A DNA stretch of 64,000 bases from Gammaproteobacteria bacterium (GCA_024279945.1 JAJRRA010000049.1:1-64000), one strand, 5' to 3'; counted from the first letter of the stretch, positions 46,370 through 56,616 are shown. Numbers and translations: made by a program. The notes: a model not told the origin generated them from the letters alone.

Positions 46370-46540
46370 ATGAATATCATGACGGGCAAAAATCACAATT
46401 CAAAAAATCAGCATTCCGGTGACAGGGGCTCCAAACCACCCCACACGGGGGAATTGCCGAAGGAAATCAATGGTCCAAAAGGCCCGGAACCAACTCGTTA
46501 TGGCGATTGGGAAAATAAAGGCCGCTGCAGTGATTTTTAG
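46370..46540 (+). CDS. Succinate dehydrogenase assembly factor 4 homologue (DUF1674)
   Basis: This protein of 53-56 residues (ATG 46370 or 46379) ends in GPEPTRYGDWENKGRCSDF, the DUF1674/SdhAF4 signature. In mitochondria SdhAF4 binds flavinated SDHA and helps it join SDHB. It sits 67 bases before sdhC. With sdhE at the other end, the operon is flanked by two assembly factors. The N-terminal part is hydrophilic and low in conservation, as usual. Confidence 0.85.
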   Translation: MNIMTGKNHNSKNQHSGDRGSKPPHTGELPKEINGPKGPEPTRYGDWENKGRCSDF

Positions 46541-46607
46541 CCTGCATGATGCACGCCCAATACACTCTTTTATCGTAACCATTTCAACCTAATCCAGAGA
46601 TATTGCC

Positions 46608-47006
46608 ATGCCCATGAATGAGCGACCGCTATCCCCTCATTTACAGATTTACAAGCTGGAATTACCCATGGTGCTGTCGGGATTGCACCGGATCACGGGT
46701 ATTGCCCTGTCGGTCGGCAGCATCCTGCTGGTTGCCTGGGTCGTGAGTGCGGCGCACTCTGCTGAAGCTTTTGCCAGCATGAGCGGCTTTCTTGGCGGGT
46801 TCATCGGCCAGTTCGTATTGTTTGGCTGGGCGTTTTCCCTGATCTATCACTCGGTCAATGGCGTTCGCCACCTGATTTGGGATACCGGCAGGCTGCTGGA
46901 GATTGACGAAATTCATCGCAGCGGCAAGATCGTGCTCGCCCTGAGTGTTGTTCTGACGCTGATCGCCTGGTTGCTGGCGGGTGGTTTCCCGGGAGGTGGC
47001 GCATGA
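46608..47006 (+). CDS. sdhC: Succinate dehydrogenase cytochrome b556 subunit
   Basis: This 132-residue membrane anchor has three helices. RPLSPHLQIYKLELPMVLSG and LHRITGIALS carry the Ser/Arg positions near the quinone site, and the heme His is in SLIYHSVNGVRHLIWD. It passes electrons from SdhB to ubiquinone. It overlaps sdhD by 4 bases. Confidence 0.96.
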   Translation: MPMNERPLSPHLQIYKLELPMVLSGLHRITGIALSVGSILLVAWVVSAAHSAEAFASMSGFLGGFIGQFVLFGWAFSLIYHSVNGVRHLIWDTGRLLEIDEIHRSGKIVLALSVVLTLIAWLLAGGFPGGGA

Positions 47007-47383
47007 AATACCGCAGCCCTCTATCTGTTGCGCGTGGACTCGGTTCTTCAAACGATGGCCTGGGCCATTGGTGGGTTCAGCGCCTGACGGCGTTGGGACT
47101 GGTGCCGCTGGTTCTGTGGTTCGTGGTTTCCATTATTTCTTTATCCGGGCAAAACCATCAACAGGTCGTAGTCTGGATGCAGTCGCCGCATCACAGCATC
47201 TTACTCGGCCTTTTTCTGGTGACCGGACTCTACCATGCCAATTTGGGTTTACAGGCGATATTCGAAGATTATATCCAGGCACGCTGGTTACAATTGAGCG
47301 CAAGAATCGGGGCTTCATTTGCAGCCATATTGTTGGGCTTTACAGGCGTTTTTTCCCTTATTGGGCTGGCATTTGGAGGCTAG
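47003..47383 (+). CDS. sdhD: Succinate dehydrogenase membrane anchor subunit
   Basis: This 126-residue protein has three helices. [20 protein letters not shown] starts the first, and [16 protein letters not shown] holds the conserved His and Asp-Tyr near heme and quinone. The start overlaps the sdhC stop; the sdhA start lies 7 bases downstream. Confidence 0.95.
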   Translation: MKYRSPLSVARGLGSSNDGLGHWWVQRLTALGLVPLVLWFVVSIISLSGQNHQQVVVWMQSPHHSILLGLFLVTGLYHANLGLQAIFEDYIQARWLQLSARIGASFAAILLGFTGVFSLIGLAFGG

Positions 47384-47390
47384 AAGAATA

Positions 47391-49184
47391 ATGAGCCAAG
47401 CGTACGAAATAATTGAACACCGTTATGATGTGGTGGTGTTGGGTGCTGGCGGAGCCGGTTTGCGAGCCACCTTCGGTATGGCCGAGCAAGGCTTGCGCAC
47501 CGCCTGCGTCAGCAAGGTATTCCCGACCCGCAGTCACACGGTGGCTGCACAGGGCGGGATCGCCGCATCGCTGGCAAATATGGGCCCGGACAGTTGGCAG
47601 TGGCATATGTACGACACGGTCAAGGGATCAGACTGGCTGGGTGACCAGGACGCGATTGAGTATATGTGCCGGGAAGCGTCCCAGGCCGTTTACGAACTCG
47701 AGCACGCCGGTTTACCCTTTTCCCGTACCGAAGATGGCAAAATTTACCAGCGCCCCTTCGGTGGTCATATGAGTAATTTCGGCGAAACGCCGGTGCCGCG
47801 CGCTTGTGCGGCAGCCGACCGGACCGGACATGCCATGCTACATACCCTGTATCAGCAGGCATTGAAACACCAGGCGGAATTCTTTGTTGAGTATTTCGCC
47901 ACCGACCTGATTATGGATGACGAGGGTGTTTGCCGGGGCCTGCTGGCATGGGACCTCAACAGCGGCAAGCTGCATCGTTTCCAGGCGCACATGGTGGTGC
48001 TGGCCACGGGTGGTTATGGACGTACCTATTTTTCCTGCACCTCGGCGCATATCTGTACCGGTGACGGTCACGGCATGATTGCCCGTGCCGGTTTGCCATT
48101 ACAGGATATGGAATTCATGCAGTTCCATCCCACCGGTGTGTATGGCGCCGGCATGCTCATCACCGAAGGTGTGCGGGGTGAGGGCGGTTATCTGACCAAT
48201 TCCGAGGGTGAGCGTTTCATGGAACGTTATGCACCCAATGCCAAAGACCTCGCTTCAAGGGACGTAGTCAGCCGGGCCATGACCATTGAGATCAACGAAG
48301 GTCGTGGCGTCGGATCAGAGCACGATCATATTCATCTGCACCTGGAACACCTGGGTGGTGAAGTGATCAATGAGCGCTTGCCCGGTATCGCGGAAACATC
48401 AAAGATTTTCGCCGATGTAGACGTAACCCGTGAACCCATTCCGGTATTGCCCACCGCCCACTACAGCATGGGCGGTATCCCGACCAACTATAAAGCGGAA
48501 GTATTGCGTCCCACTGCGGACGATCCGGACGCCGTCGTGCCCGGATTGATGTCCATTGGCGAAGCGGCCTGTGTTTCCGTACATGGCGCCAATCGCCTGG
48601 GGTGTAATTCCCTGTTGGATCTGGTGGTGTTTGGGCGCGCCGCTGCCTTGCGTTGCGGCGAATTGTTTAAGCCGGGCGCAGCGCACAAACCCTTGCCTGA
48701 CCATGCCACTGAAGCGGCGATTGAACACTTTGACCGCGTTCGAAACACCCGGGGTGACACTACTGCCGCGCAGTTGCGCTTGCGTATGCAACGCGCCATG
48801 CAGCGTCATGCGGCAGTATTCCGTTCCGAGGAAATCCTCAGTGAAGGAGAGCAGTTGATTAATGACTGTTGTGCGAGTTTCAGTGATTTGGGCATCAGTG
48901 ACCGCGGCATGATCTGGAATTCGGATCTTGCCGAAAGCCTCGAACTTGAGAACCTGCTGGTGTGTGCCTCGGCCCTGATTACCAGCGCACTGCATCGCAA
49001 GGAAAGCCGTGGCGCCCACGCTCGTGAGGATTTCAGTGAACGCGATGATGCAGACTGGATGAAGCACACCTTGTCCTGGCAGGGAGATGCGGGTACTTCG
49101 CCGAAGCTTGGCTACCGGCCGGTGCACACCTACACCCTCACCGACGAAGTCGATTACATCGAACCCAAAAAACGTGTTTATTAA
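47391..49184 (+). CDS. sdhA: Succinate dehydrogenase flavoprotein subunit
   Basis: SdhA oxidises succinate to fumarate in the TCA cycle. The ATG at 47391 ([13 protein letters not shown]) gives 597 residues. [20 protein letters not shown] is the FAD fold. [10 protein letters not shown] contains the His that binds FAD covalently. [30 protein letters not shown] and [17 protein letters not shown] form the active site. A longer frame into sdhD is not plausible. Confidence 0.97.
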   Translation: MSQAYEIIEHRYDVVVLGAGGAGLRATFGMAEQGLRTACVSKVFPTRSHTVAAQGGIAASLANMGPDSWQWHMYDTVKGSDWLGDQDAIEYMCREASQAVYELEHAGLPFSRTEDGKIYQRPFGGHMSNFGETPVPRACAAADRTGHAMLHTLYQQALKHQAEFFVEYFATDLIMDDEGVCRGLLAWDLNSGKLHRFQAHMVVLATGGYGRTYFSCTSAHICTGDGHGMIARAGLPLQDMEFMQFHPTGVYGAGMLITEGVRGEGGYLTNSEGERFMERYAPNAKDLASRDVVSRAMTIEINEGRGVGSEHDHIHLHLEHLGGEVINERLPGIAETSKIFADVDVTREPIPVLPTAHYSMGGIPTNYKAEVLRPTADDPDAVVPGLMSIGEAACVSVHGANRLGCNSLLDLVVFGRAAALRCGELFKPGAAHKPLPDHATEAAIEHFDRVRNTRGDTTAAQLRLRMQRAMQRHAAVFRSEEILSEGEQLINDCCASFSDLGISDRGMIWNSDLAESLELENLLVCASALITSALHRKESRGAHAREDFSERDDADWMKHTLSWQGDAGTSPKLGYRPVHTYTLTDEVDYIEPKKRVY

Positions 49185-49199
49185 AAACAAGAGATCCAG

Positions 49200-49985
49200 A
49201 TGATGAAATTTTCGCTTCCATTGAATTCCCGCGTCGTCAAAGGTAAAAACTGGGCGGCCGATGAAAACAGCAGTAATGTACGCAAATTCAACATTTATCG
49301 CTGGGATCCGGATACCCCCGACCAGCCACGGGTCGACAGCTACGAAGTGGACATGGACAACTGTGGTCCGATGCTCCTGCATGCGCTAATCAAGATCAAG
49401 GATGAAATCGACCAGACCCTGACCTTCAGACGTTCCTGCCGCGAGGGGATCTGTGGTTCCTGCGCGATGAATATCAATGGCACGAACACACTGGCCTGCA
49501 CTCTGAACATGAGTGATCTGCCGGCGGGTGACGTGGATATTTACCCCTTGCCGCATATGCAGGTGGTGAAGGATCTGGTCCCCGACATGACCCATTTCTA
49601 TGCCCAGTACGCCTCCATTGAGCCCTGGATCAAAACCCAATCTCCGCCGCCCCCGGATAAAGAACGGCTGCAATCGCCGGAAGACCGGAAAAAGCTCGAC
49701 GGCCTTTACGAATGTATCCTGTGCGCCTGCTGTTCAACTTCCTGCCCCAGTTACTGGTGGAACGGTGAGCGTTACTTGGGGCCGGCCATCCTGCTGCAGT
49801 CTTACCGCTGGCTGGTGGATAGCCGGGACGAATCGGCGGGTGAACGCCTCAATGACCTGAACGATCCTTATCGTCTGTTCCGCTGTGACACCATATTGAA
49901 CTGCACCCGGGTCTGTCCCAAGGGCCTGAATCCGGCAAAAACCATTGTGGATATCAAAAAACTCCTGTTGGAACGCGAAATTTGA
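49200..49985 (+). CDS. sdhB: Succinate dehydrogenase iron-sulfur subunit
   Basis: This 261-residue subunit has three clusters: 2Fe-2S in [20 protein letters not shown] plus a later Cys, 4Fe-4S in [20 protein letters not shown], and 3Fe-4S in [17 protein letters not shown]. It links SdhA to the membrane quinone site. The N-terminal extension of about 25 residues (to [10 protein letters not shown]) is longer than in E. coli. Confidence 0.97.
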   Translation: MMKFSLPLNSRVVKGKNWAADENSSNVRKFNIYRWDPDTPDQPRVDSYEVDMDNCGPMLLHALIKIKDEIDQTLTFRRSCREGICGSCAMNINGTNTLACTLNMSDLPAGDVDIYPLPHMQVVKDLVPDMTHFYAQYASIEPWIKTQSPPPPDKERLQSPEDRKKLDGLYECILCACCSTSCPSYWWNGERYLGPAILLQSYRWLVDSRDESAGERLNDLNDPYRLFRCDTILNCTRVCPKGLNPAKTIVDIKKLLLEREI

Positions 49986-50007
49986 ACAGGAATCCGACCT
50001 TGCAGCC

Positions 50008-50253
50008 ATGACGCCACAGGATCCCAGGATCGGCCGCATTCGCTGGCGCGGGCGGCGGGGCATGAAGGAACTGGACAGTCTGTTCGAGCATTTTTTTGAA
50101 ACGAAACTGACGGGCTGTGACGATGAAACCCTCACCGCATTTGAACGCCTTCTGGAGTGCCAGGATATCGATTTGCTGGACTGGTTGCTGGGCCGGTCAG
50201 ATCCCACAGACACGCAGCTTAAGCGCATTATCGACCTGATACGCGGCAATTGA
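50008..50253 (+). CDS. sdhE: FAD assembly factor SdhE
   Basis: The 81-residue protein has the SdhE core IRWRGRRGMKELDSLFEHFF with the RGMxE motif needed to promote covalent flavinylation of SdhA, then LLECQDIDLLDWLLGR. ATG 50008, 23 bases after sdhB, is chosen because the longer frame extends into sdhB. It converges on the regulator gene. Confidence 0.94.
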   Translation: MTPQDPRIGRIRWRGRRGMKELDSLFEHFFETKLTGCDDETLTAFERLLECQDIDLLDWLLGRSDPTDTQLKRIIDLIRGN

Positions 50254-50266
50254 GAAGGAATTCGAG

Positions 50267-50815
50267 TCATTTTGCCACAGGTTTCTTCGCCAGTTTTCTT
50301 TGCAGGGTTCGCCGGTACATCCCCAGGCTCCTGGCCGTGGCTGAGATGTTGCCGTCATTTTCTTTCAGTACTTTCTGGATGTGCTCCCACTCAACCCTTT
50401 CCACGGACATCGGGCTGAATTCCTCCAGCACTTTCCGTCGTGGCGAATTTCCCGCCAGGGCATTGACCACATCATCTGCAATGACGGGTTTGCTCAGGTA
50501 GTCGGACGCCCCCCGTTTTATGGCAGTGACTGCGGTCGCGATACTGGAATAACCGGTCAGCACCACGATCGTCATGTCCGGATTGATGTTCATCAGTTGC
50601 GGGATAAGGTCCAGGCCGGATTCCCCGTCCAGCTTGAGGTCAACGACAGCCATATCCGGTACGGCCTGGCGAGTCTGCTCCAGGGCATCTGCAATTCCGG
50701 GTGCGGTAAGGACATCAAAGCCGCGCTTACTCATTGCCTTGCCAAGCACGTGCAGAAAGATGTCGTCATCATCCACCAGAAGCAGTTGCCGCCTATTCAT
50801 TTTCTGAGGGGTCAT
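50267..50815 (-). CDS. RegA/PrrA/ActR-type response regulator
   Basis: The receiver domain (LLLVDDDDIFLHV, phospho-Asp in VVDLKLDGESGL, Lys in YLSKPV) is followed by a Fis-like helix-turn-helix, DGNISATARSLGMYRRTLQR, characteristic of RegA/PrrA global redox regulators. Start candidates are ATG 50824, 50815 and 50800; 50815 has GAGG nine bases upstream. It overlaps the kinase end, so the two are coupled. Targets in relatives include respiratory oxidases, carbon fixation and denitrification genes; here they are unknown. Confidence 0.88.
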   Translation of the reverse strand: MTPQKMNRRQLLLVDDDDIFLHVLGKAMSKRGFDVLTAPGIADALEQTRQAVPDMAVVDLKLDGESGLDLIPQLMNINPDMTIVVLTGYSSIATAVTAIKRGASDYLSKPVIADDVVNALAGNSPRRKVLEEFSPMSVERVEWEHIQKVLKENDGNISATARSLGMYRRTLQRKLAKKPVAK

Positions 50816-52073
50816 CTTCAGCATCCTCGTGCAGGGGGAAGTGTATCTCCAGGCAGGCTCCGGCGCCCGGAACCCCTGTCATCACCACGTTGCCGCCCAG
50901 GCGCTCAATAGAAGCCTGGCTGAGGAGTACGCCCAGCCCCAGGCCTCCCTGCTTCCGGCTGATATAGGTTTTACCGAGGCTGCCTGCAATGTCTCTCGGG
51001 ATGCCGCGGCCGCGATCCTCTATTGTGATCAATACGGCACCCGGGCGTGAATCAACCCGCAGTGAAACATATTCGGGGCTGGCATCGGCGGCGTTATTCA
51101 AAAAGCTCATCAAGGCATGCTCCAAGCTTTGATCGTAGCGAATGCTCAACTTCGATACCTGCCCGGGGATGTGTGTCGTCAGTTTGATCTCCGGCCGGGC
51201 CAGGCTCCATTTCTCCAACAGCTTGTCCAGCAGCACCCCAAGCCGGGTGACCCGTATCCGGCTGTCCTCGGTGGTGGTGGAAACCAGTTGCCGAAGGACG
51301 GCATCGCAGCGCTCTATCTGTTGCTCCAGCACGGTCATCTCGTCCTTCAGTTGCGGATGCTCATGACCCATTTCATCCAGCGTCACCGCCATCGTTGCCA
51401 GAGGGGTTCGCATCTCGTGAGCCGTGCCGGCCGCGATACTGGCGACACTGATTATTTGCTCATTCCTGAGGCTGGCCTCCCGGTTACGGGAAATTGCCCG
51501 GGACTACTCCCTGAGTGTTGCAGCCATGCGCACTACAAACCAGGAAATCAACAGGGCGCTGAAGCCAAAATTGACCCACATACCCAGGAAATGGGCACTC
51601 ATCATGGTGCCGTCGCTGGACATTTGGAACAGCTCCAGTGGCTGGTAGTAGAATAGCAGCAAGGTATACAGAGCAATGCTGAGAAAGGCGATAAACCAGG
51701 TATGAGCCGGACGCAAAACCGCTGCACTGATAATCAGCGGCAACAGGTAAGAACTGACAACGGGATTGGTAGAACCACCCGTGAAATAGAGGATCAGTGT
51801 CAGGAAGATGATATCCAGCAGCAAGTTGGCAAAGAATTCGTTCTCACTGACCGGCCACTCGGCCCGGAGACGGACGAAAATCATTGCGTTGAAAGACACC
51901 ATCGCCGAAAGAATCAGGAACAACGGTAGCCAGGGGAATGCAACCGTCCCGTAAAACCGGAACCAGAACAGGGTTGCCAGCAGGGCCACAATTCCAATAC
52001 TGCGAATCAGGCAGAGCCGTAGCAGGTTCTGCCGTGTCGGATGTACTTCTTGTTTCAGCTTACCAGTTGGCAT
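50793..52073 (-). pseudogene. RegB/PrrB-type sensor histidine kinase split by an in-frame TAG
   Basis: From ATG 52073 one frame runs through six membrane helices, including the RegB quinone-binding heptapeptide region (TGGSTNPVVSSYLLP), to AATLRE, then TAG (51506-51504). The same frame continues SRAISRNREASL, then AAGTAHEMRTPLATMAV (H-box), the HATPase (NNAADASPE, DRGRGIP, GGLGLGVLLS) and ends at 50793. Removing one codon gives a normal RegB of about 426 residues. The downstream piece has an ATG inside the H-box but lacks the phospho-His, so re-initiation would not restore function. CAG to TAG or a similar single change, or a base-call error, is likely. Confidence 0.85.
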
Positions 52074-54186
52074 TTAGCCTAATGTAATAGTTCCTGCCTG
52101 TGCTGTACAAGCGCTCACCCACGGACACATCACTGTCGGCAACCCGATTATAGCCGCCGAGGTGGTCCTGGTAAGCCTTGTCGAAAATATTTTCAACACC
52201 GAGATGGATATCCATCATGCTGCCCAGGCTGAATCCACACCTCAAATTTGCGATTCCCCAACCGGCACTGGATTTTTCATTATTGTAAGCAGAAACCTTG
52301 TTTTGCTTTGAGGAAGCAATACTTTCAAGGGAAACAAAGTAACGCTCACGGTTAAAAGTCAACTCCAGGAAAGATGACAGCGGTGCGATCCGGTACAGAT
52401 TATCCTCAACATCCACGCGTTTGCCCCGGACATAACCGAGATTGCCCCTAAGTATCCACGCTTCGCTGACTGCATATTCATAAGCAAGATCCAGGCCATA
52501 AAACTCTGCATTTACGTTGACAAATTGCAGCGGCAGGCTGCCGCCCATCATCAAGGCAAACATATTGGCGGTCATATTGGTGGAGGGTACCCCCTGGATG
52601 TAGTTTTTAACATCCCGGAAGTAGGCTTCCGGACTCAGTTCAAAACTGCCAAGCGACCAGTCTATACCAGCGGTAAACTCGATACTGGTCTCCGGTTTGA
52701 GGTTGATATCACCAATATAGGTGAATCCGTCTGCGAGTCCGGCGGTGGCCTCCATCGGCAGCCACAGATAACGTTCCTGGTAACTGGGTGAACGGGCTTT
52801 TCGACCCAGCCCCAGGTTCAGTCGGGAGGTGTCTCCCAACCGGTGGCTGGCTTTGAGAGTACCACTCCACTGGTCGTCTTTTTGCTTCCGGTCAGATTCA
52901 TTGAATGCCTGCGCCAGTTCGTCAAGCCGATCCTGTTGAGACACGGACATCATGCCACCCATGGGCATCATGGCGAGATTGCCCCCAACTTTGCCTGCAT
53001 CCATGTCAACGCGATTGTATCTGAGCCCCCCTTCAAAATCCCATCCGCTTAATGCCCTGTTAGCTTGCATGAATACACCTGTCCGGTCCCTTGCCACCGC
53101 GTTGAAGTTGGTGATGTAAAACATATCCTTACCCGGATCAGTGATGTCGGCGTCATGTTTTTCCTGCTGGGCGTCCATGCCGAACAGCAGTTCAGTGCTG
53201 CCCATGTCCATGTCGTACGTCAGTTTGAATCCATTGCTGTTGCCGACTGCCAGTGTCTGCCTCAGGGACTTCATGCCCGATGGGTTGGTGGGGGGTGGAC
53301 GCAAGCTGAAATTATTCATCACGTGAGTCACTGCGAGTGTGTTTGCCCGTAAGGCCAAACCTCCTTCACCCGCTTGCGCATCAAGCCCAAAACTGTATTG
53401 CTCGGAATCCACGAACAGAATATCCATGGGCAGTGCCGGCGTACCGCTTTCCCCGGTTCTGTTGATCACGGCACCCAGGTTGATATCACCCCAGGTGAAG
53501 CGGTGGCCATAAGCGAGGCGGTATTGCTCGCGGTCATACAGGGAGGTGCTGACCGTTCCACCGTTGAATTCGTAGTCATCACCCTGGTCCATGCTGACTG
53601 CCAGGTCGAGCCAGTTATTCTGGTTGTGCGCACCCAGATAGAGCGCCGTCCCGAGGCTGTGTGCGTTGTGTCCGTAACTGATATCCGCCAAACCGAAGGT
53701 ACTCCAGTCCTTCTCGTTGGAAAAGCCTTCGTTGCGGGCAGTCATCTCGATACTTCCGCCCAGGCCTTCGGCAACGGTGACAACGGAACCCAGACCACGG
53801 TAGAGGGTGACGGACTGGGTCAGCGACCGGGGAATGGAGGACAAGGGTGAGTCCATCCAGTTGGGGCCGCCAGATGTATATGTCTGCCCATCAATCGACA
53901 CATTGTTGTGTGCACCGAACAGGCCACGGTACTGGCTGATCCTGCTGATTGGGCCGTTGTTGTTCCTGTTGCCGCCGGGAAACAGCCGTAACAGTTCACT
54001 GTTGTCAACGCCAGGCTGGGTGACCTTGCTGATGTTCAGTTCCAGGGCATCCCTCGACCTGACACCGCTGACGATCACAACTTCCAGCGTGGATTCATCA
54101 GCATCACCTGCCGATTCCTCCTGTTGTTCATTAGCTGAACTTGAGGTGATGGGCAAAAGCAGCACAACAAATAAAAAAAATATCAT
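52060..54186 (-). CDS. TonB-dependent outer-membrane receptor
   Basis: This protein of about 708 residues has a signal peptide (MIFFLFVVLLLPITSSSA), a TonB-box-like LEVVIVSG, a plug (ISQYRGLFGAHNNVSIDGQT, GLGSVVTVAEGLGGSIEM) and a 22-strand barrel ending in YYIRLNANW with the terminal aromatic. Met-rich stretches (LAMMPMGGMMSV, MFALMMGGS) hint at copper or another soft metal, but this is weak. The stop overlaps the kinase start by 14 bases, so receptor, kinase and regulator share a transcript. Start ATG 54186 or TTG 54213. Confidence 0.85.
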   Translation of the reverse strand: MIFFLFVVLLLPITSSSANEQQEESAGDADESTLEVVIVSGVRSRDALELNISKVTQPGVDNSELLRLFPGGNRNNNGPISRISQYRGLFGAHNNVSIDGQTYTSGGPNWMDSPLSSIPRSLTQSVTLYRGLGSVVTVAEGLGGSIEMTARNEGFSNEKDWSTFGLADISYGHNAHSLGTALYLGAHNQNNWLDLAVSMDQGDDYEFNGGTVSTSLYDREQYRLAYGHRFTWGDINLGAVINRTGESGTPALPMDILFVDSEQYSFGLDAQAGEGGLALRANTLAVTHVMNNFSLRPPPTNPSGMKSLRQTLAVGNSNGFKLTYDMDMGSTELLFGMDAQQEKHDADITDPGKDMFYITNFNAVARDRTGVFMQANRALSGWDFEGGLRYNRVDMDAGKVGGNLAMMPMGGMMSVSQQDRLDELAQAFNESDRKQKDDQWSGTLKASHRLGDTSRLNLGLGRKARSPSYQERYLWLPMEATAGLADGFTYIGDINLKPETSIEFTAGIDWSLGSFELSPEAYFRDVKNYIQGVPSTNMTANMFALMMGGSLPLQFVNVNAEFYGLDLAYEYAVSEAWILRGNLGYVRGKRVDVEDNLYRIAPLSSFLELTFNRERYFVSLESIASSKQNKVSAYNNEKSSAGWGIANLRCGFSLGSMMDIHLGVENIFDKAYQDHLGGYNRVADSDVSVGERLYSTGRNYYIRLNANW

Positions 54187-54384
54187 TTTCTGCACAAGAA
54201 TAGCCTGGTCCAAAAATCAGGGGAGAATATACACGGCAGAAATCGGCTTGGGATGTGACAGATTGTCGCAGTCGTATTTGCGGACACGCGGCAGCATGTT
54301 CTTCGGCGACGGTGAGGATTGCTTCTTTAAGGTGCTGCTGTGGTGTATCTTTTGTACGTTACACCACACTAGAATCACTGCAGC

Positions 54385-56562
54385 ATGATTCACCACCCGA
54401 TAATCAAGGTCGCACTACCGGTGCCACTGCCGCAACTGTTTGACTACCTACAGGCGGAAGATGGCTCTTTGACACCCGTGGGTTCGCGGGTGCTGGTTCC
54501 TTTCGGGCAACGGGAACGGGTGGGCATGGTCATGGGGCATGCCACGGAAAGCGCTCTGCCGGCGAATCGCCTGCTGCGGATTATCCGGCCCCTGGATCAG
54601 TCTGAGCCCTTGCTGGATCCCGCTTTGCTCAAGTTGCTTGAGTGGTGCTGGAAATACTACAAACATGCCCCCGGTGAAGTGGTTTTGGGTGCACTACCGC
54701 CGGCCTTGCGCAAGGCTCAGGGCAAACTGCCCCCGCCGCCCGTCCATTATTCCCTCACCCTGGCCGGCCGGGAGCGATTGGAGCAAGCCGCAGGCCGGCA
54801 AAAGACCCAGTACCTCATGCTTGAAGCACTGCAGGCGGGAACCAGCGGCGCTGAAGCCTTGTCCGGTATCGGCAGCCAGTGGCGGAAAACTCTGGCGCGG
54901 ATTATGGAGCAGGGCTGGGTAGAGCAGAGCCCTGCAACAATGGATCCACCGGTTTTTTTACCCGGACCGCAGTTGCTGGATGCGCAGGAAAAAGCCGTTG
55001 ATCAGATATCAAGGGATCTGCACCACTTTCACTGTCATTTACTCGACGGAATCACCGGCAGCGGCAAGACCGAGGTTTACATAAAGTTGATGGAGCAATT
55101 GCTGGCCAGAGGCAGACAGGTGTTGGTGCTGGTTCCGGAAATCGGACTGACGCCGCAACTGCTTCGGCGGTTCAGGCAACGCCTGGGGCTTGAGCCTGCG
55201 GTGATTCACTCCGGTCTGAGTTCGGGGCAGCGGCTGGAAGCCTGGGCAGCGGCCCGGGCCGGTCGTGCCCAACTGATCGTGGGTACACGCTCCGCCCTGT
55301 TTACGCCGTTGCCCAAAGCGGGCCTGATTATCCTCGATGAAGAGCACGATGCGTCTTTCAAGCAACAGGACGGTTTCCGCTACTCGGCCCGGGATATTGC
55401 CATCAAGCGGGCAGCGGATCTGAACATCCCGGTGGTCCTGGGCAGCGCCACCCCATCCCTGGAATCACTGAACAATGCCTTTGCCGGCAAGTATGCCTGG
55501 CACCGTTTGCGCGAACGGGCAAACTCGGCGTCTTTGCCCCGTTGGCGTGTGCTGGATATGTGTCAGCAAAACACTTTCCATGGTTTATCCGATACCGCGC
55601 TGGAAGCCATGAGTGAAGCGCTTGCAAGGAAAGAACAGGTCATGGTTTTCCTCAATCGCAGGGGCTATGCGCCGGTACTGATGTGCCGGCAGTGTGGCTG
55701 GTACGGTAGTTGCGACCGCTGCGATGCCCGTCTGACCTGGCACCGCAGCGCCGGCCTGCTGTGGTGTCATCATTGTGGTAGCCGGAAAAGGGTGCCCAGG
55801 TTGTGTCCCGACTGCCGGGCAGACGGCCTGACGGGTGCGGGTGAGGGCACCCAGCAACTGGAAGAAGCCCTGGAGCAGCAATTTCCGGGGATTCCGGTTT
55901 TGCGTTTCGACCGGGATCGCACCCGAGGCAAGGGTGTGCTGGCCACCCAACTTGATGAAGTACTGAAGGGTCAGCCCTGTTTGCTGGTGGGTACGCAAAT
56001 GCTGGCCAAGGGCCACCATTTCCCTGCGGTCACACTGGTCGTGATCGTCAACGTTGACCAGGCTTTGTTCAGTTCAGACTATCGTGCGCTTGAGCGTATG
56101 GGCCAGATGCTGCAACAAGTCGCAGGCCGGGCCGGCCGGATGGACAAGCCCGGCACCGTGATCCTGCAAACACTGCACCCGGAACATCCGGCGCTGGAGT
56201 TGTTGCTGACCCGTGGTTATGAAGCCTATGCTCGGTGGTTGCTGGAAGAGAGGCAGTTGGCGGGGCTTCCACCCTCGGGCTATCAGGCCTTGTTACGTGC
56301 GGATGCCCATGAGCGCTCAGACGTGGAAAAGTTTTTATCCGAAGCAATCGATCTGTTTCCACCGGGAGATGCATCGGCCCACGGTCCGCTGCCGGCCATC
56401 ATGGAGCGAATGGGAGGACGTTCACGCATGTACCTGATCGTGGCCAGTCCCAGCCGCTCCAGCCTGCACAGTCAAATTGATCAGTGGTTGTTGAGCCTGC
56501 GAAAGCTGCCTTCCGCACGAAAAACCCGCTGGTCTATCGATATCGACCCGCAGGAACTGTAA
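54385..56562 (+). CDS. priA: Primosomal replication protein N' (PriA helicase)
   Basis: PriA reloads the replisome at stalled forks. The 725-residue protein has the 3'-end-binding N-terminal domain (IIKVALPVPLPQLFDY), Walker A GITGSGKTEVY (near 218), a DEEHDASFKQQDGFRYSARD box, and two zinc sites in CRQCGWYGSCDRCDARLTW and CHHCGSRKRVPRLCPDC. Helicase motifs V-VI are VGTQMLAKGHHF and VAGRAGRMDKPG. A 171-bp gap separates it from the divergent receptor gene; a strong terminator follows. Confidence 0.97.
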   Translation: MIHHPIIKVALPVPLPQLFDYLQAEDGSLTPVGSRVLVPFGQRERVGMVMGHATESALPANRLLRIIRPLDQSEPLLDPALLKLLEWCWKYYKHAPGEVVLGALPPALRKAQGKLPPPPVHYSLTLAGRERLEQAAGRQKTQYLMLEALQAGTSGAEALSGIGSQWRKTLARIMEQGWVEQSPATMDPPVFLPGPQLLDAQEKAVDQISRDLHHFHCHLLDGITGSGKTEVYIKLMEQLLARGRQVLVLVPEIGLTPQLLRRFRQRLGLEPAVIHSGLSSGQRLEAWAAARAGRAQLIVGTRSALFTPLPKAGLIILDEEHDASFKQQDGFRYSARDIAIKRAADLNIPVVLGSATPSLESLNNAFAGKYAWHRLRERANSASLPRWRVLDMCQQNTFHGLSDTALEAMSEALARKEQVMVFLNRRGYAPVLMCRQCGWYGSCDRCDARLTWHRSAGLLWCHHCGSRKRVPRLCPDCRADGLTGAGEGTQQLEEALEQQFPGIPVLRFDRDRTRGKGVLATQLDEVLKGQPCLLVGTQMLAKGHHFPAVTLVVIVNVDQALFSSDYRALERMGQMLQQVAGRAGRMDKPGTVILQTLHPEHPALELLLTRGYEAYARWLLEERQLAGLPPSGYQALLRADAHERSDVEKFLSEAIDLFPPGDASAHGPLPAIMERMGGRSRMYLIVASPSRSSLHSQIDQWLLSLRKLPSARKTRWSIDIDPQEL

Positions 56563-56616
56563 AAAAAAGGGGTCAGGTTGAATAACCTTCGGTTAGTTCA
56601 ACCTGACCCCTTTTTT
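56561..56616. terminator. Strong bidirectional terminator between priA and the ClC gene
   Basis: A 14-bp perfect stem GGGGTCAGGTTGAA/TTCAACCTGACCCC (56569-56582, 56597-56610) is extended by an inner TAACC/GGTTA stem. Eight A precede it and six T follow, so it works in both directions. The right arm (56598-56610) also encodes the last residues (KKGSG) and stop of the ClC protein. GGGGTCAGG-type inverted repeats recur in many proteobacteria as mobile-like units. Confidence 0.92.
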
